Notes: a model not told the origin generated them from the letters alone. Counted from the first letter of the stretch, positions 10,233 to 19,225 are shown. The stretch: 64,000 nt of DNA from Hyphomicrobium sp. (GCA_030148425.1 JASBTM010000003.1:62001-126000), one strand, 5' to 3'. A program made the numbers and translations.

Positions 10233-10951
10233 GCAAGCTGACACTCGCCATTCCATCCAAGGGCCGCCTGATGGAGCAGACGACCGACATGTTCGCGCGG
10301 GCGGGTCTCGTGGTGCGCAAGGTCGGGCATGTGCGTGGCTATCGCGGCGAGATCGAAGGCTTGCCCGGAGTCGACGTCGCTTATGTATCGTCGAGCGAGA
10401 TCGCGGAGGCGTTGAAATCCGGAAGCGTGCATCTCGGCATCACGGGCGAAGATCTGATCCGCGAGAACATTTCCGATGCGGCGACGCGCATCCGTTTTCT
10501 GCAGAAGCTCGGTTTTGGCTTTGCCGATGTCGTCGTTGCCGTGCCGACGTGCTGGATCGATGTTTCGACGGTAGCGGAGCTTGAAGAGATCGCCATTCCC
10601 TTCCGCCGCAAGCATGGCCGCTGGCCGCGCGTCGCCACGAAGTACATCAACCAGACGCGGCGTTTCTTCGGAATGAAGGGTTTCGGCGATTATCGCATTA
10701 TCGAGAGTGCGGGAGCGACCGAGGGTGCGCCGTCGTCCGGCATGGCCGAGCTGATCGTCGACATCACGACGACGGGCGAGACGCTGCGGGCGAATGGGCT
10801 CAAGATTCTCGACGATGGTGTGATCCTGAAATCGCAGGCCAACCTGCTCGCCACCAACGCTGCGCAGTGGACGCCAGAGAACGAAGCCGTTTGTGCGGAG
10901 CTGGTTGGAAAGCTCTCGGCCTCCATTCCGAAAAAAGCGACGGTGCGGTAG
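10229..10951 (+). CDS. hisG: ATP phosphoribosyltransferase, short form HisG
   Basis: First enzyme of histidine biosynthesis, condensing ATP with PRPP. At 240 residues it is the short form lacking the C-terminal regulatory domain, which needs HisZ. Family motifs are [13 protein letters not shown] at the N-terminus and a phosphate-binding segment [18 protein letters not shown] near the C-terminus. The ATG overlaps the hisZ stop as ATGA. A hairpin 38 bases after the stop may terminate the his transcript. Confidence 0.95.
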   Translation: MSKLTLAIPSKGRLMEQTTDMFARAGLVVRKVGHVRGYRGEIEGLPGVDVAYVSSSEIAEALKSGSVHLGITGEDLIRENISDAATRIRFLQKLGFGFADVVVAVPTCWIDVSTVAELEEIAIPFRRKHGRWPRVATKYINQTRRFFGMKGFGDYRIIESAGATEGAPSSGMAELIVDITTTGETLRANGLKILDDGVILKSQANLLATNAAQWTPENEAVCAELVGKLSASIPKKATVR

Positions 10952-10988
10952 CACAGTCGCTCGCGCCGCGAACCACGCGAGGCCAGAT

Positions 10989-11010
10989 GCAGCCGTGAAC
11001 GGCTGCTTTC
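10989..11010 (+). terminator. Possible terminator after hisG
   Basis: GCAGCCG-TGAA-CGGCTGC forms a perfect 7-bp stem with a four-base loop, followed by only TTTC. The position just after hisG suits a terminator, but the U-tract is weak. Confidence 0.5.
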
Positions 11011-11023
11011 TCCGCACCCACAC

Positions 11024-11117
11024 CGTCATCCCGGCGACGGCCGGGATCCAGTCAAATCGAAAGATCGAGCGTTTTGATGCTTGATTGGGTGCCGACCCCG
11101 GCTTTCGCCGGGGCGGG
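11024..11117. repeat. Two REP-like palindromic units between convergent hisG and recQ
   Basis: Two GC-rich palindromes lie about 65 bases apart: TCCCGGCGACGGCCGGGA (11029-11046) and CCCCGGCTTTCGCCGGGG (11096-11113). The motif 'gtcatcccggcga...gccgggatccagtc' is the kind of dispersed extragenic palindrome seen many times in alphaproteobacterial chromosomes. They separate two convergent genes and may stop or protect both transcripts. Confidence 0.6.
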
Positions 11118-11160
11118 CTCTTCGTCGGCGTGAGGCCGTAGGCCGTAATGAAGGACGAGC

Positions 11161-13347
11161 TTATACGCTATCGGCGAGCTGGCATTTGAGGATGCCGTAG
11201 TCGTAGCGGCCGTCGAGGGCGGCGAAGGCGGGGCCAAGCTTGCCCGTATCGCGGGTCTCGCAGCGTTCGAACGCCGCTTCGATCTCATCGCGCTCAACAG
11301 GATCGAGCTTCAAGGCATCTTCGGCCGTGATGATGCCCGCTTCGATTGCATCCGCGAGATGACCATAGACGGTCGAGACCTCGATGCCGCGTTCGGCAGC
11401 AATGGCTTCGGCATCGAGGCCACGCAAGTGGGCGGCGAGCGTGACATTCACAGTCGCGGACAAGCGGTTATTCAGCGCCGGATGCTTCTTGAATTGCGAG
11501 ATGACTTCAATGAAAGCAGCGCCGTAACGCGCGATCTTGCTTGCGCCAAGGCCCATGATGTCGTGCAGCGCGTTTTCCGTCGTCGGGCGCTTTTCGGACA
11601 GCTCGATGAGCGTCTTGTCCTGGGCCACGACATAAGGCGGAAGCTTCGCGGAGGCGGCGAGTTTCTGGCGCATGGCGCGGAGCGCGTCGAACAGCGGCTG
11701 GTTCTCACGCGCGACTTTCGGGGCACTGGATGCCGAACGCTTCGACGACTTTGCAGTTTGTCTCGTGACGCGCAGCAAGAAGCGCTCTTCGCCGCGAAGC
11801 AGTAGCCGCGAACGCTCGGTGAGCACCAGCGAACCCACACCTTCCTCGTCGATTGAGAGGTAGCCAAGCGCCGTGAGCTGCCGGAAAAGGCCCTTCCATG
11901 TCGTCTGCGGCACATCCTTGCCAATGCCGTAGACCGACAATCGATCATGGCCGTTGCGGATGATGCGCTCGTCGACGCCGCCGGTCAGGACATCCACGAG
12001 GTAGGTCACGCCGAAGCGTTGCTCGGTTCGATAGACGGCAGACAAGGCCTTCTGCGCGAGGACGGTGCCGTCTTCGGTGTGCGGCGGATTCAAACAGTTA
12101 TCGCAGTTGCCGCAAGGCTCGGAGCGCGTCTCGCCGAAGTAAGCCAGCAACGCCTGGCGGCGGCAGCCCGGCATTTCAGCGAGTCCAATCAGCGCGTCGA
12201 GCTTCTGGCGCTGCACTTTCTTGAAGGCTTCCGCGCCCTCCGACTGGTTGATCCATTGCCGGAGCTGCACGATGTCCTGGAAGCCGTATGCCATCCAGGC
12301 GTTCGCAGGCTCGCCATCGCGGCCCGCGCGGCCCGTCTCCTGATAATAGGACTCGATCGACTTCGGCAGATTGAGGTGGGCGACGAAGCGCACGTCGGGC
12401 TTGTCGATGCCCATGCCGAACGCGATCGTCGCGACGATGATAAGGCCGTCCTCGGATAGAAACTTCGATTGGGCTGCGGCGCGCAGCGAGGCGTCGAGAC
12501 CGGCATGATACGCAAGCGCTTTGCGTCCCTTCGACGAAAGCCATGCCGCGGTTTCCTCGACGGATTTGCGCGACAGGCAGTAGACGATGCCGGCGTCGTT
12601 CGGATGCTCGCTCTCTATGAACTGCCAGAGCCGCTCACGCGAGCTGACGCTGCCGAGCTCGGCGATCGTGTAGCGGATGTTCGGACGGTCGAAGCTGGCG
12701 ATGTAAGCGGCGGCGTTTTCGAGCGACAACTCCGAGATGATGTCCTGACGCGTCCGTTCGTCCGCGGTTGCGGTGAGGGCGACGCGAGGGACATTTGGGA
12801 AGCGCCGGGCCAAGATTTTGAGCTGGCGGTATTCGGGACGGAAGTCGTGGCCCCATTGCGAAACGCAGTGCGCTTCGTCGATGGCGAAGATGGCGATGTC
12901 GCTACGCTCGAGGAGATTGAGCGTGCGCTCCTGCACGAGGCGTTCGGGCGCGACGTAGAGAAGGTCGAGCGCGCCGGCGGCGAATTGCCGTTCGATCTTG
13001 TCCTGCGTCGCGCGATCTTGCGTCGAGTTGAGGAACGCTGCCTTTACACCGAGGTCGCATAGAGCGTCGACCTGATCCTGCATCAGGGCGATCAGCGGCG
13101 ACACGACAATTCCGGTGCCGCGGCGGACGAGAGCAGGGATCTGATAGCAGAGCGATTTGCCACCGCCCGTCGGCATCAGCGCCAGGCAGTCGCCGCCATC
13201 GAGCAGCGTCCGGATGATACCGCTCTGGTGCGAGCGAAAGTCCTTGTAACCGAAGACGTTTTCAAGCGTCGCGCGGGCGGCGTCCATCTGGCTGTCCGAG
13301 GTCGGAGCGAGCGGAAGGGAAAGCGGCGCGGCGCGGGCCGACATCAA
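11161..13347 (-). CDS. recQ: ATP-dependent DNA helicase RecQ
   Basis: 3'-5' DNA helicase of recombination and fork repair. The 728-residue protein has the DEAH-type helicase core ([15 protein letters not shown] Walker [19 protein letters not shown]) and [16 protein letters not shown] with the [10 protein letters not shown] motif VI. Next come the RecQ zinc site (PGCRRQAL ... [12 protein letters not shown]), an HRDC domain around residues 545-620, and a C-terminal segment ([22 protein letters not shown]) that looks like the HTH_40 extension of some bacterial RecQ proteins. It is longer than E. coli RecQ (about 610) because of that tail. An internal Met ([14 protein letters not shown]) at 13287 is an alternative start. 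Confidence 0.93.
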   Translation of the reverse strand: MMSARAAPLSLPLAPTSDSQMDAARATLENVFGYKDFRSHQSGIIRTLLDGGDCLALMPTGGGKSLCYQIPALVRRGTGIVVSPLIALMQDQVDALCDLGVKAAFLNSTQDRATQDKIERQFAAGALDLLYVAPERLVQERTLNLLERSDIAIFAIDEAHCVSQWGHDFRPEYRQLKILARRFPNVPRVALTATADERTRQDIISELSLENAAAYIASFDRPNIRYTIAELGSVSSRERLWQFIESEHPNDAGIVYCLSRKSVEETAAWLSSKGRKALAYHAGLDASLRAAAQSKFLSEDGLIIVATIAFGMGIDKPDVRFVAHLNLPKSIESYYQETGRAGRDGEPANAWMAYGFQDIVQLRQWINQSEGAEAFKKVQRQKLDALIGLAEMPGCRRQALLAYFGETRSEPCGNCDNCLNPPHTEDGTVLAQKALSAVYRTEQRFGVTYLVDVLTGGVDERIIRNGHDRLSVYGIGKDVPQTTWKGLFRQLTALGYLSIDEEGVGSLVLTERSRLLLRGEERFLLRVTRQTAKSSKRSASSAPKVARENQPLFDALRAMRQKLAASAKLPPYVVAQDKTLIELSEKRPTTENALHDIMGLGASKIARYGAAFIEVISQFKKHPALNNRLSATVNVTLAAHLRGLDAEAIAAERGIEVSTVYGHLADAIEAGIITAEDALKLDPVERDEIEAAFERCETRDTGKLGPAFAALDGRYDYGILKCQLADSV

Positions 13348-13671
13348 GGAACCTATGAACTGAAGATCAAGTCCGGGAGGCTAACCTGATTCGACATTTC
13401 CTCGTCACTCCAAGACCGGTGCAACTCAAGGAAAGCCGTTGATTTCTTTGAGCCCTTTCTGAAAGCTTCAATGTTGCGACTTTTTAACCTCACGTTCAGA
13501 ATGAGTTCATCTTTTCCCGGGTAAGGTCACACTCAAGCTGGTGATGACACCCCCCCCGTGCGCACCAGATGCTGCTGAGCCCGACCAAGCCCCAAGACAT
13601 CCCCCCGTCTTCCCCGCTTGGTCGGGCCGCGGCCCTCCTCTCCAAAAAAACTGGGTATTGCCGTTAACGCG
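13348..13671. other. Intergenic region recQ-pcp with nested hairpin
   Basis: This 324-base stretch holds the recQ promoter region (recQ is transcribed leftward) and the 3' flank of pcp. I see no credible gene; the 95-codon plus-strand ORF at 13541 is proline-rich by chance and antisense to pcp. Its main content is the inverted-repeat structure at 13581-13635. Confidence 0.5.
13581..13635. repeat. Nested inverted repeat (long hairpin) plus 12-bp palindrome
   Basis: CCGACCAAGC (13581-13590) pairs perfectly with GCTTGGTCGG (13616-13625). Inside it AAGAC (13594-13598) pairs with GTCTT (13607-13611), with a C/G-run loop. The right arm runs into the perfect palindrome GGGCCGCGGCCC (13624-13635). 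It lies 37 bases past the pcp stop and could end or stabilise the pcp transcript; no U-tract is present immediately next to it. Confidence 0.55.
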
Positions 13672-14295
13672 CTACGCCGACCGCAGCGTCGTTTCGAGCG
13701 CGCTCGCGATGATGATAAGCGCGGCTTGGGTGGCGCCATTCAGATCGAGTGGCCGTTCGGAGAGATCTGCAGGTATGTGTATGAAGCCGACCTTGCAATC
13801 CGCGCGGGCTCGCGTGAGCGACTGGTAAAGCACGGCGTTGCAGAGATAGCCTCCAGCATCGTTCGAGATCGAGCATGGAATGTTGTGCGCGTTCAAAGCG
13901 TGCGCGATTGCGGGGATGTCGATGGTCGCGCGGCGCGTGCCCGGTCCTTCGGTCGAGAGCGTCGCCGCGAGCGGCAATAGGGCGGCGGCATCGGGCATTG
14001 CCCGGCAGACATTTTCGGCCATTGTTTCGAGCCGGAGGGCTCGCATCCCGGCCGCAACGCCAAAATGTAGGGCGAGGACGGGCCGATAGCGGGCGTGAAG
14101 ATTCGCGATCAACTCCGGCGCGCGGCGCCACTCCGTTGGCAGCACCGTCACGACGAAGCGGCGGCCAGGAAATGCCCGCCGGGCAAGAGGCGCGAGCTTT
14201 CTCACAAGTAGCGCAGACGCGTTGACCGGGATGCCCGGAAAAGGGCCGAAGCCGGTCAACACCACGGTCGGGCGCTTGTCAGCCACTTCCTGCAT
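13672..14295 (-). CDS. pcp: Pyroglutamyl-peptidase I (peptidase C15)
   Basis: Cysteine peptidase removing N-terminal pyroglutamate from peptides. The 207-residue protein has the family start VVLTGFGPFPG, and the catalytic cysteine lies in GGYLCNAVLY (Cys152) with the catalytic histidine in VGFIHIP (His173). The expected glutamate is in the LRLETMAENV segment near residue 90. The length (about 205-220) fits the family. It stands alone, reading leftward toward recQ. Confidence 0.87.
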   Translation of the reverse strand: MQEVADKRPTVVLTGFGPFPGIPVNASALLVRKLAPLARRAFPGRRFVVTVLPTEWRRAPELIANLHARYRPVLALHFGVAAGMRALRLETMAENVCRAMPDAAALLPLAATLSTEGPGTRRATIDIPAIAHALNAHNIPCSISNDAGGYLCNAVLYQSLTRARADCKVGFIHIPADLSERPLDLNGATQAALIIIASALETTLRSA

Positions 14296-14357
14296 CGAAC
14301 AACTATAGAGCGGCGCGGCCGACCTTTGAATGCGAGCCTATGACCGCAGCGGGGGTG

Positions 14358-14759
14358 TCAGCGCGGAGTAGGGGGCTTGTCATCGATCACGAGACGACCC
14401 TCTTCGGCCTTGTTGAAGTACTGGCTGGCGATCAGCCACCCCTTTAGCGGCCGCAGCGGCGGAATGCAGGTCAACAGGATGATGGGGAAACTCGTCAGAA
14501 GGTGAACCCAGAAGGGCGGCGAGTGCGCGACCTCGAGCCAAACGGCGAAGAAGGCGCTGGGAACGCAGGCGAAGCACATCACGAAGAACGCCGGACCGTC
14601 GGCCGGATCGGCGAAAGATAGATCGAGACCGCAGACGGGGCACGCCTTCTTCAGCTTTAGAAATCCGTCGAAAATCTTGCCTTCGCCGCAGCGCGGGCAG
14701 AGGCCCCACAGGCCGGTTTTGTATGGAGGAAGCTCCGGCCACTGATGTTTCGCACACAT
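14358..14759 (-). CDS. DUF983 family membrane protein
   Basis: A 133-residue protein with two CxxC pairs that look like a zinc ribbon (LCPRCGEGKIF and ACPVCGLDLSF) followed by two hydrophobic segments (FFVMCFACVPSAFFAVWL and FPIILLTCIPPLRP). This is the DUF983 pattern common in alphaproteobacteria, where the gene is often near cytochrome oxidase or unlinked; the function is unknown. It is divergent from the MocR-type regulator and shares with it an AT-rich, repeat-containing promoter region. Confidence 0.8.
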   Translation of the reverse strand: MCAKHQWPELPPYKTGLWGLCPRCGEGKIFDGFLKLKKACPVCGLDLSFADPADGPAFFVMCFACVPSAFFAVWLEVAHSPPFWVHLLTSFPIILLTCIPPLRPLKGWLIASQYFNKAEEGRLVIDDKPPTPR

Positions 14760-14802
14760 GCTCGCTGTCCTTTTTCGTCCAGTAATGCCCGCTTTTATGC
14801 AT

Positions 14803-15007
14803 CGTATGTAGGCTAGATGTATGGCTATTGGCGCCTACATTCTATTGTTTGTATGGATAGTGCGTCATTTGGTCATAAAAGTCTTTAAATCCGTAGTTTG
14901 TGCGGTAAATAGCTACTTTCGTTGGGCCGCAGAGTCAATGCGGAGCAAAATCTCTCTGACTTGTTCTTCCGCATTTCTCCCATACATGTTATGCATGTGT
15001 ATGGTTT
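14803..15007. promoter_or_regulatory. Putative MocR operator region between DUF983 gene and regulator
   Basis: This AT-rich spacer contains TGTATGG three times on the plus strand (14818-14824, 14850-14856, 14998-15004). It also has an 8-bp inverted repeat ATGTAGGC (14806-14813) / GCCTACAT (14833-14840), and CATACATGTTATGCATGTGTATGG (14981-15004), which includes ACATG-TTATG-CATGT. MocR-family regulators typically bind repeated sites in their own promoter region, so these are the likely sites. The 78-codon ORF at 14821 through this region looks accidental. Confidence 0.5.
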
Positions 15008-15028
15008 TTGTATTCGAGGATATCCGAA

Positions 15029-16417
15029 ATGTCTTCTTGGAAGCCTTGGCTGGTTGAAGGCAGCCAGCTCAAATATCGCGGCATCGTGGAAGCCATCGAA
15101 TCCGACCTGAAAGCTGGAAATATCCAGCCGGGGGATCGCCTGCCGCCCCAGAGGACGATTGCGGAAGTGTTGGGCGTTGACCTCACGACGGTGACGCGGG
15201 CCTTTAACGAGGCGCGCCGCCGGGGGCTGGTCGAGGCCAATGCCGGGCGTGGCACCTTCATTCGCCGCAGGATCGACGACGGCCGAATTCTGGGACTTGG
15301 GGCGCCGCCAGCCGTCGACCTGAGCATGAACATTCCTCCGCAGCCCGCCAGCGCCAATCTCAAGCGGCTCATCCCCGAGACGATCGCGAATCTTCTCTCG
15401 GAAGAGCACGGAATGCTGCACCTCCATTATCAGGAGAGCACCGGCAGCGACGTCGATCGTGCGGCGGCGGCCGCGTGGCTCGCGCGCCGTATCGATCAGG
15501 TGCGTCCGTCTTCGATCGTGCTTGCGAGCGGGGCACAGAGCGCGCTGTTCGCGATTTGCGAATGCTTACTCGCTCCGGGGGACGCGATCGCTGCCGGTTC
15601 GGTGACGTATCCTGGACTCAAAGCTGTGGTGCGGCAGCGAGGCCTGGTGTTGCGTCCGCTGGCGATGGATGACAAGGGCATCATTCCGCAGGCCTTCGAG
15701 GCCTGCTGTATGGAGGCGCCGCCGAAAGCGCTTTACGTGATACCGGCCATCGACAATCCGACGACGGCAACTCTCCCCGAAGAGCGCCGCCGCGAGATCG
15801 CAGCAATCGCCCGGCGTTATGGCGTTGCGATCATCGAAGACGATCCCTATTCGGTGCTGCAGTTCGATCCGTTAACGCCGTTCGCGGCGTTAGCGCCGGA
15901 TCTGACGTGGCATATCGCGACGCTATCGAAATGCGCGACGCCCGCGCTTCGCATTGCTTATGTCGTCGCCCCCGGAGCGGCGCACGCCATGCGACTGGCG
16001 GGCGTTATCCGGGCCGTCAATTTGATGGCGCCGCCCATCAATGCGGCTGTTGCGTCGCGCTGGATCTCGACGGGAATCGTCGAAGATCTGGCGGTTGCGA
16101 TCCGTGAAGAAAACATTGCGCGCCAGAAGCTGGCGAAGACAGTCCTTGCCGACGCGAATATCGCGGCCGACCGCTGCGGCCATCATATCTGGCTTAAAAT
16201 GCCGATGCATTGGCGGGCGGCGGATTTCGTGGATCATGCCAGGCGGTCCGGGATGTCGGTCGTGCCCGGCTCAGCTTTTGCGACAGGTCCGGAGGAACCG
16301 GAGGCTCTCCGGCTTTCGCTGGGCGTCGCGCCGGATCGGGAATCTCTCGTCGACGCTCTGAAGCAGCTTGCGAGCCTGCTGGCGCAGCCGTCGGTCATGG
16401 TCAAGGCTATCGTCTAG
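15029..16417 (+). CDS. MocR-type transcriptional regulator (GntR wHTH + aminotransferase-like domain)
   Basis: PLP-dependent regulator of the MocR/PdxR subgroup of GntR proteins. Residues 1-75 form the GntR winged helix (GDRLPPQRTIAEVLGVDLTTVTRAFNE). From about residue 110 the rest is a fold-type I aminotransferase domain, with the PLP lysine expected at Lys301 in LSKCATPALRIAY. Such proteins sense PLP or an amino compound and control B6, GABA, taurine or amino-acid genes; the target here is not clear. ATG 15029 (MSSWKPWL) has GAGGA upstream and was preferred over 15008. A strong terminator follows, so the gene is monocistronic. Confidence 0.85.
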   Translation: MSSWKPWLVEGSQLKYRGIVEAIESDLKAGNIQPGDRLPPQRTIAEVLGVDLTTVTRAFNEARRRGLVEANAGRGTFIRRRIDDGRILGLGAPPAVDLSMNIPPQPASANLKRLIPETIANLLSEEHGMLHLHYQESTGSDVDRAAAAAWLARRIDQVRPSSIVLASGAQSALFAICECLLAPGDAIAAGSVTYPGLKAVVRQRGLVLRPLAMDDKGIIPQAFEACCMEAPPKALYVIPAIDNPTTATLPEERRREIAAIARRYGVAIIEDDPYSVLQFDPLTPFAALAPDLTWHIATLSKCATPALRIAYVVAPGAAHAMRLAGVIRAVNLMAPPINAAVASRWISTGIVEDLAVAIREENIARQKLAKTVLADANIAADRCGHHIWLKMPMHWRAADFVDHARRSGMSVVPGSAFATGPEEPEALRLSLGVAPDRESLVDALKQLASLLAQPSVMVKAIV

Positions 16418-16433
16418 CCTTTGACCTTTTCAT

Positions 16434-16467
16434 GAGGTCGTCCGTGATCGCGGACGACCTCCTTTTT
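16434..16467 (+). terminator. Rho-independent terminator after the MocR-type gene
   Basis: GAGGTCGTCCG-TGATCG-CGGACGACCTC is a perfect 11-bp stem followed by CTTTTT. It begins 16 bases after the stop codon and separates this gene from modA. Confidence 0.9.
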
Positions 16468-16537
16468 AGTCGCTAAACTGTCAATTTCGTTGGAATTTCG
16501 TGCTTCGAAACGACCTGTTGCAAACGCCCGCCGCCCA

Positions 16538-16557
16538 GATATCCTTGTGGCTATATC
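16538..16557. promoter_or_regulatory. Possible ModE-like operator upstream of modA
   Basis: GATATCCTTGTGGCTATATC is an imperfect inverted repeat with the ATATC/GATAT character of ModE boxes, 25 bases before the modA start. A ModE-type HTH gene lies at the other end of the island. The match is by eye only. Confidence 0.3.
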
Positions 16558-16581
16558 GCAATTCACAACAAGGTGGGTTTC

Positions 16582-17403
16582 ATGCTCGCGGCGTCGTTTC
16601 CTTCACGTCTTTCACTGCGTGTCGCGTTTGCCGGTCTGATGGCAGGCCTGATGCTTGTTTCGACGCTGGCCGTCGAAGCCCAGGCGCAAAAAACAGAGAC
16701 ATCGACCGTTACGATCTTTGCTGCAGCAAGCCTCAAGAATGCACTCGACAGTGCGGCTAAGGCTTATGAGAAGAGCACCGGCAACAAGGTCGTGATTTCC
16801 TATGCGGGCTCATCGGCGCTTGCCAAGCAGATCGAGCAGGGCGCGCCTGCCGATGTCTTTATCTCGGCCGATCTGGACTGGATGGATTACGTTCAAAAGA
16901 AAAAACTGATCAAAGACGATACGCGTTTCAATCTTCTCGGCAACCGGCTCGTTCTGATCGCGCCGAAGGACAGTGCGGTTGAACTCAAGATCGGCAAGGA
17001 TTTTCCGCTGGCCGCGGCGCTGGGCGACAATCACATCGCGATGGCGAACGTGAAGTCGGTTCCGGCCGGCAAATATGGTTCGGCGGCGCTCGAAAAGCTC
17101 GGTGTTTGGGCTGCCGTACAGCCCAAGGTCGCGCAGGCCGACAACGTCCGTGCGGCCCTTGCTTTGGTGGCGCAAGGCGAAGCCCCGCTCGGGATCGTGT
17201 ACGAGTCGGATGCCGCGGCAGAGCCGAAGGTCAAGATCGTCGATGTGTTCCCTGAGGACAGCCACCCGCCGATCATCTATCCGATTGCCATCCTTGCCGA
17301 TACGAAGAACGGCGATGCAGCGAAGGCCTTCATCGACGATCTTAAAACTCCGGAAGGGCAAGCATTTTTCACGAAGGAAGGCTTTACCGTTCTCCTGAAG
17401 TGA
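16582..17403 (+). CDS. modA: Molybdate ABC transporter substrate-binding protein ModA
   Basis: Periplasmic molybdate/tungstate-binding protein of the ModABC importer. The 273-residue protein has an N-terminal signal peptide ending near VEAQAQ and the ModA motifs TIFAAASLKNAL, SYAGSSALAKQIEQGAPADVFIS and LGIVYESDA. The track start is a GTG at 16573; ATG 16582 is preceded by AGGTGG at good spacing and gives a proper signal peptide. It is the first gene of modABC. Confidence 0.94.
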   Translation: MLAASFPSRLSLRVAFAGLMAGLMLVSTLAVEAQAQKTETSTVTIFAAASLKNALDSAAKAYEKSTGNKVVISYAGSSALAKQIEQGAPADVFISADLDWMDYVQKKKLIKDDTRFNLLGNRLVLIAPKDSAVELKIGKDFPLAAALGDNHIAMANVKSVPAGKYGSAALEKLGVWAAVQPKVAQADNVRAALALVAQGEAPLGIVYESDAAAEPKVKIVDVFPEDSHPPIIYPIAILADTKNGDAAKAFIDDLKTPEGQAFFTKEGFTVLLK

Positions 17404-17444
17404 CGGTAAGCCGGCTGCGGATTGGCGAACGGAAAGGCTGAAGA

Positions 17445-18143
17445 GTGCTCGGATTTTCTCCCGAGGAGTGGACGACTATTCTGCTTAGCCTGCGGGTCGC
17501 CACCGTGGGAACGCTGGTCGGCCTGCCGATTGCTCTGTTCGCAGCCTATGTGCTCGCGCGATGGCGTTTCCCGGGCAAAGTCATCCTAGACGGCATTCTT
17601 CACCTGCCGCTCGTGCTGCCGCCCGTCGTGACAGGTTACTTCCTGCTGCTGACATTCGGGCGGCAGGGTGTCATCGGAAAAGCGCTGTATGAAACGCTCG
17701 GCTTCACGTTCTCCTTCCGGTGGACCGGCGCCGCGCTCGCGTGTGGCGTGATGGGGTTTCCGCTGATGCTCCGCGCAATCCGGCTGTCGTTCGAGGCGAT
17801 CGACCGGCGGCTTGAAACCGCGTCGTCGACTCTTGGGGCCAACGCCTGGTGGACGTTCCTGCTCGTGACGATGCCTCTGGCTCTTCCCGGCGTTCTCGTC
17901 GGCCTCATTTTGTGCTTTGCGAAGGCGCTCGGCGAATTCGGCGCGACGATCACGTTCGTTTCGAACATTCCCGGGGAAACGCAAACCATTCCGTCGGCGA
18001 TCTACACCTATACGCAGGTTCCCGGCGGGGAATTTCAGGCGTTCCGGCTGGCGTGCGTTTCGATCGTGATCGCGATGGTGGCGCTGATCCTGTCCGAGGT
18101 GCTCAATCGGCGCATCCAGAAGCGGATTGCCGTGTTCGAATGA
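17445..18143 (+). CDS. modB: Molybdate ABC transporter permease ModB
   Basis: Inner-membrane channel subunit, 232 residues with about five membrane segments. It has the permease-ATPase contact loop and the ModB-typical ALGEFGATITFVSNIPGETQTIPSAIYTY segment. The GTG start follows a GGAAAGG ribosome site. The stop overlaps modC as ATGA, so ModB and ModC are translationally coupled. Confidence 0.94.
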   Translation: MLGFSPEEWTTILLSLRVATVGTLVGLPIALFAAYVLARWRFPGKVILDGILHLPLVLPPVVTGYFLLLTFGRQGVIGKALYETLGFTFSFRWTGAALACGVMGFPLMLRAIRLSFEAIDRRLETASSTLGANAWWTFLLVTMPLALPGVLVGLILCFAKALGEFGATITFVSNIPGETQTIPSAIYTYTQVPGGEFQAFRLACVSIVIAMVALILSEVLNRRIQKRIAVFE

Positions 18144-18826
18144 CGGGCGAGGAAGCGGCGCTCAGCGTCTCGGTCTTTCAGCGGCGGAACGGTTTCACTC
18201 TCGACGTCGCGTTTGAGAGCGATAGTCCGCTGACGGCGCTTTTTGGCCCATCGGGCTCGGGAAAGACTTCGGTCTTGAACATGATTGCAGGCGTCAGCCG
18301 GCCCGAGAGGGGGCGCATCGTCGTTGCCGGTCATGTCTTGACCGATACGGCAAAGCGCATCTTCGTCCCGCCGCATCGCCGCCGGATCGGCTTTGTGTTT
18401 CAGGACGCGCAGCTTTTTCCGCATCTGACGGTCGAGCAGAACATCAAGTTTGGCCGGTGGTTCCGCAGGGCGGAGGGGCATGCTCTGCCTTTGGACGTCA
18501 TTATTGAGGTTCTCGGGATCGGACATCTATTGAAAAGGCGTCCAGCAACGCTTTCCGGTGGCGAAAAGCACCGGGTTGCTCTGGCGCGTGCGCTGCTGTC
18601 CTCGCCGCGCATTCTCTTGATGGATGAACCTCTTGCCGGACTAGACGATGCTCGCCGCATGGAGATCATGAACTTGATCGAGCGGGTACGGGACGAGTTC
18701 GCGGTGCCGATCGTTTTCGTCACGCACAATCTCGAAGAAGTGCGGCGGCTAGCGTCGCGTGTGATCCGGATCGTCGATGGTCACGTGGTGGCGACGGGCA
18801 GCCCGAGCGACGTCTTCGGGACTTAG
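18140..18826 (+). CDS. modC: Molybdate ABC transporter ATPase ModC, lacking the Mop/TOBE domain
   Basis: ATPase of the molybdate importer with Walker A (GPSGSGKTS), signature LSGGEKHRVALARALL and Walker B (ILLMDEPLAGLDD). At 228 residues it stops right after the ATPase core (VVATGSPSDVFGT) and lacks the C-terminal Mop/TOBE domain that full-length ModC (about 350 residues) uses for molybdate-dependent inhibition. The track ORF starts inside modB; the true start is ATG 18140. There is no sign of a frameshift after the stop: the next gene, modE, is convergent 6 bases away. Confidence 0.9.
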   Translation: MTGEEAALSVSVFQRRNGFTLDVAFESDSPLTALFGPSGSGKTSVLNMIAGVSRPERGRIVVAGHVLTDTAKRIFVPPHRRRIGFVFQDAQLFPHLTVEQNIKFGRWFRRAEGHALPLDVIIEVLGIGHLLKRRPATLSGGEKHRVALARALLSSPRILLMDEPLAGLDDARRMEIMNLIERVRDEFAVPIVFVTHNLEEVRRLASRVIRIVDGHVVATGSPSDVFGT

Positions 18827-18832
18827 CGGGTC

Positions 18833-19225
18833 TCAGCTACGGGAGGTTTGGGCGAGCTTTTTCGCCGGCTTCGAATTCGTCTTTTCGACGGGCAGTAAAT
18901 GCTTTTCGATTGCGGCGAGCTGCTTCGAAAAAGCGGTGAGCGCCTTTGCTTCCATATCGCGGTAGTGGCGAACGACATCGGCGCCGAACGGCGTGAGCTT
19001 CGCCGCGCCGCCGCCTCTGCCACCGTGCTGCCGCTCGATCAAAGGATCGGCAAACAAAGCGCTGAACTCGTCCATCAGATACCAAGCGCGCTTATATGAC
19101 ATTCCCATCGCCTTCGCGGCCTGCGCAATCGAGCCGTGTTGGCCGATGAGTTCGAGCAGTTGAATCCGGCCGTGACCGATGTAGCGGTCGCCGTCAAAGT
19201 CGATGCGGATCTTTATGACAGTCAT
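18833..19225 (-). CDS. ModE-type molybdate-responsive regulator, HTH domain only
   Basis: A 130-residue winged-helix protein of the LysR-like ModE N-terminal family (GHGRIQLLELIGQHGSIAQAAKAMGMSYKRAWYLMDEF). It ends shortly after a helical, lysine-rich tail and has no Mop domains to bind molybdate, unlike the 260-residue E. coli ModE. It is convergent with modC, 6 bases apart, and probably regulates modABC or molybdoenzyme genes. How it would sense molybdate is unclear. Confidence 0.82.
   Translation of the reverse strand: MTVIKIRIDFDGDRYIGHGRIQLLELIGQHGSIAQAAKAMGMSYKRAWYLMDEFSALFADPLIERQHGGRGGGAAKLTPFGADVVRHYRDMEAKALTAFSKQLAAIEKHLLPVEKTNSKPAKKLAQTSRS

Noticed and set aside
14821-15057. 78-codon plus-strand ORF before the MocR-type gene
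   Set aside because: It runs through AT-rich promoter DNA containing repeated motifs, has no ribosome site, and overlaps the regulator start in another frame.
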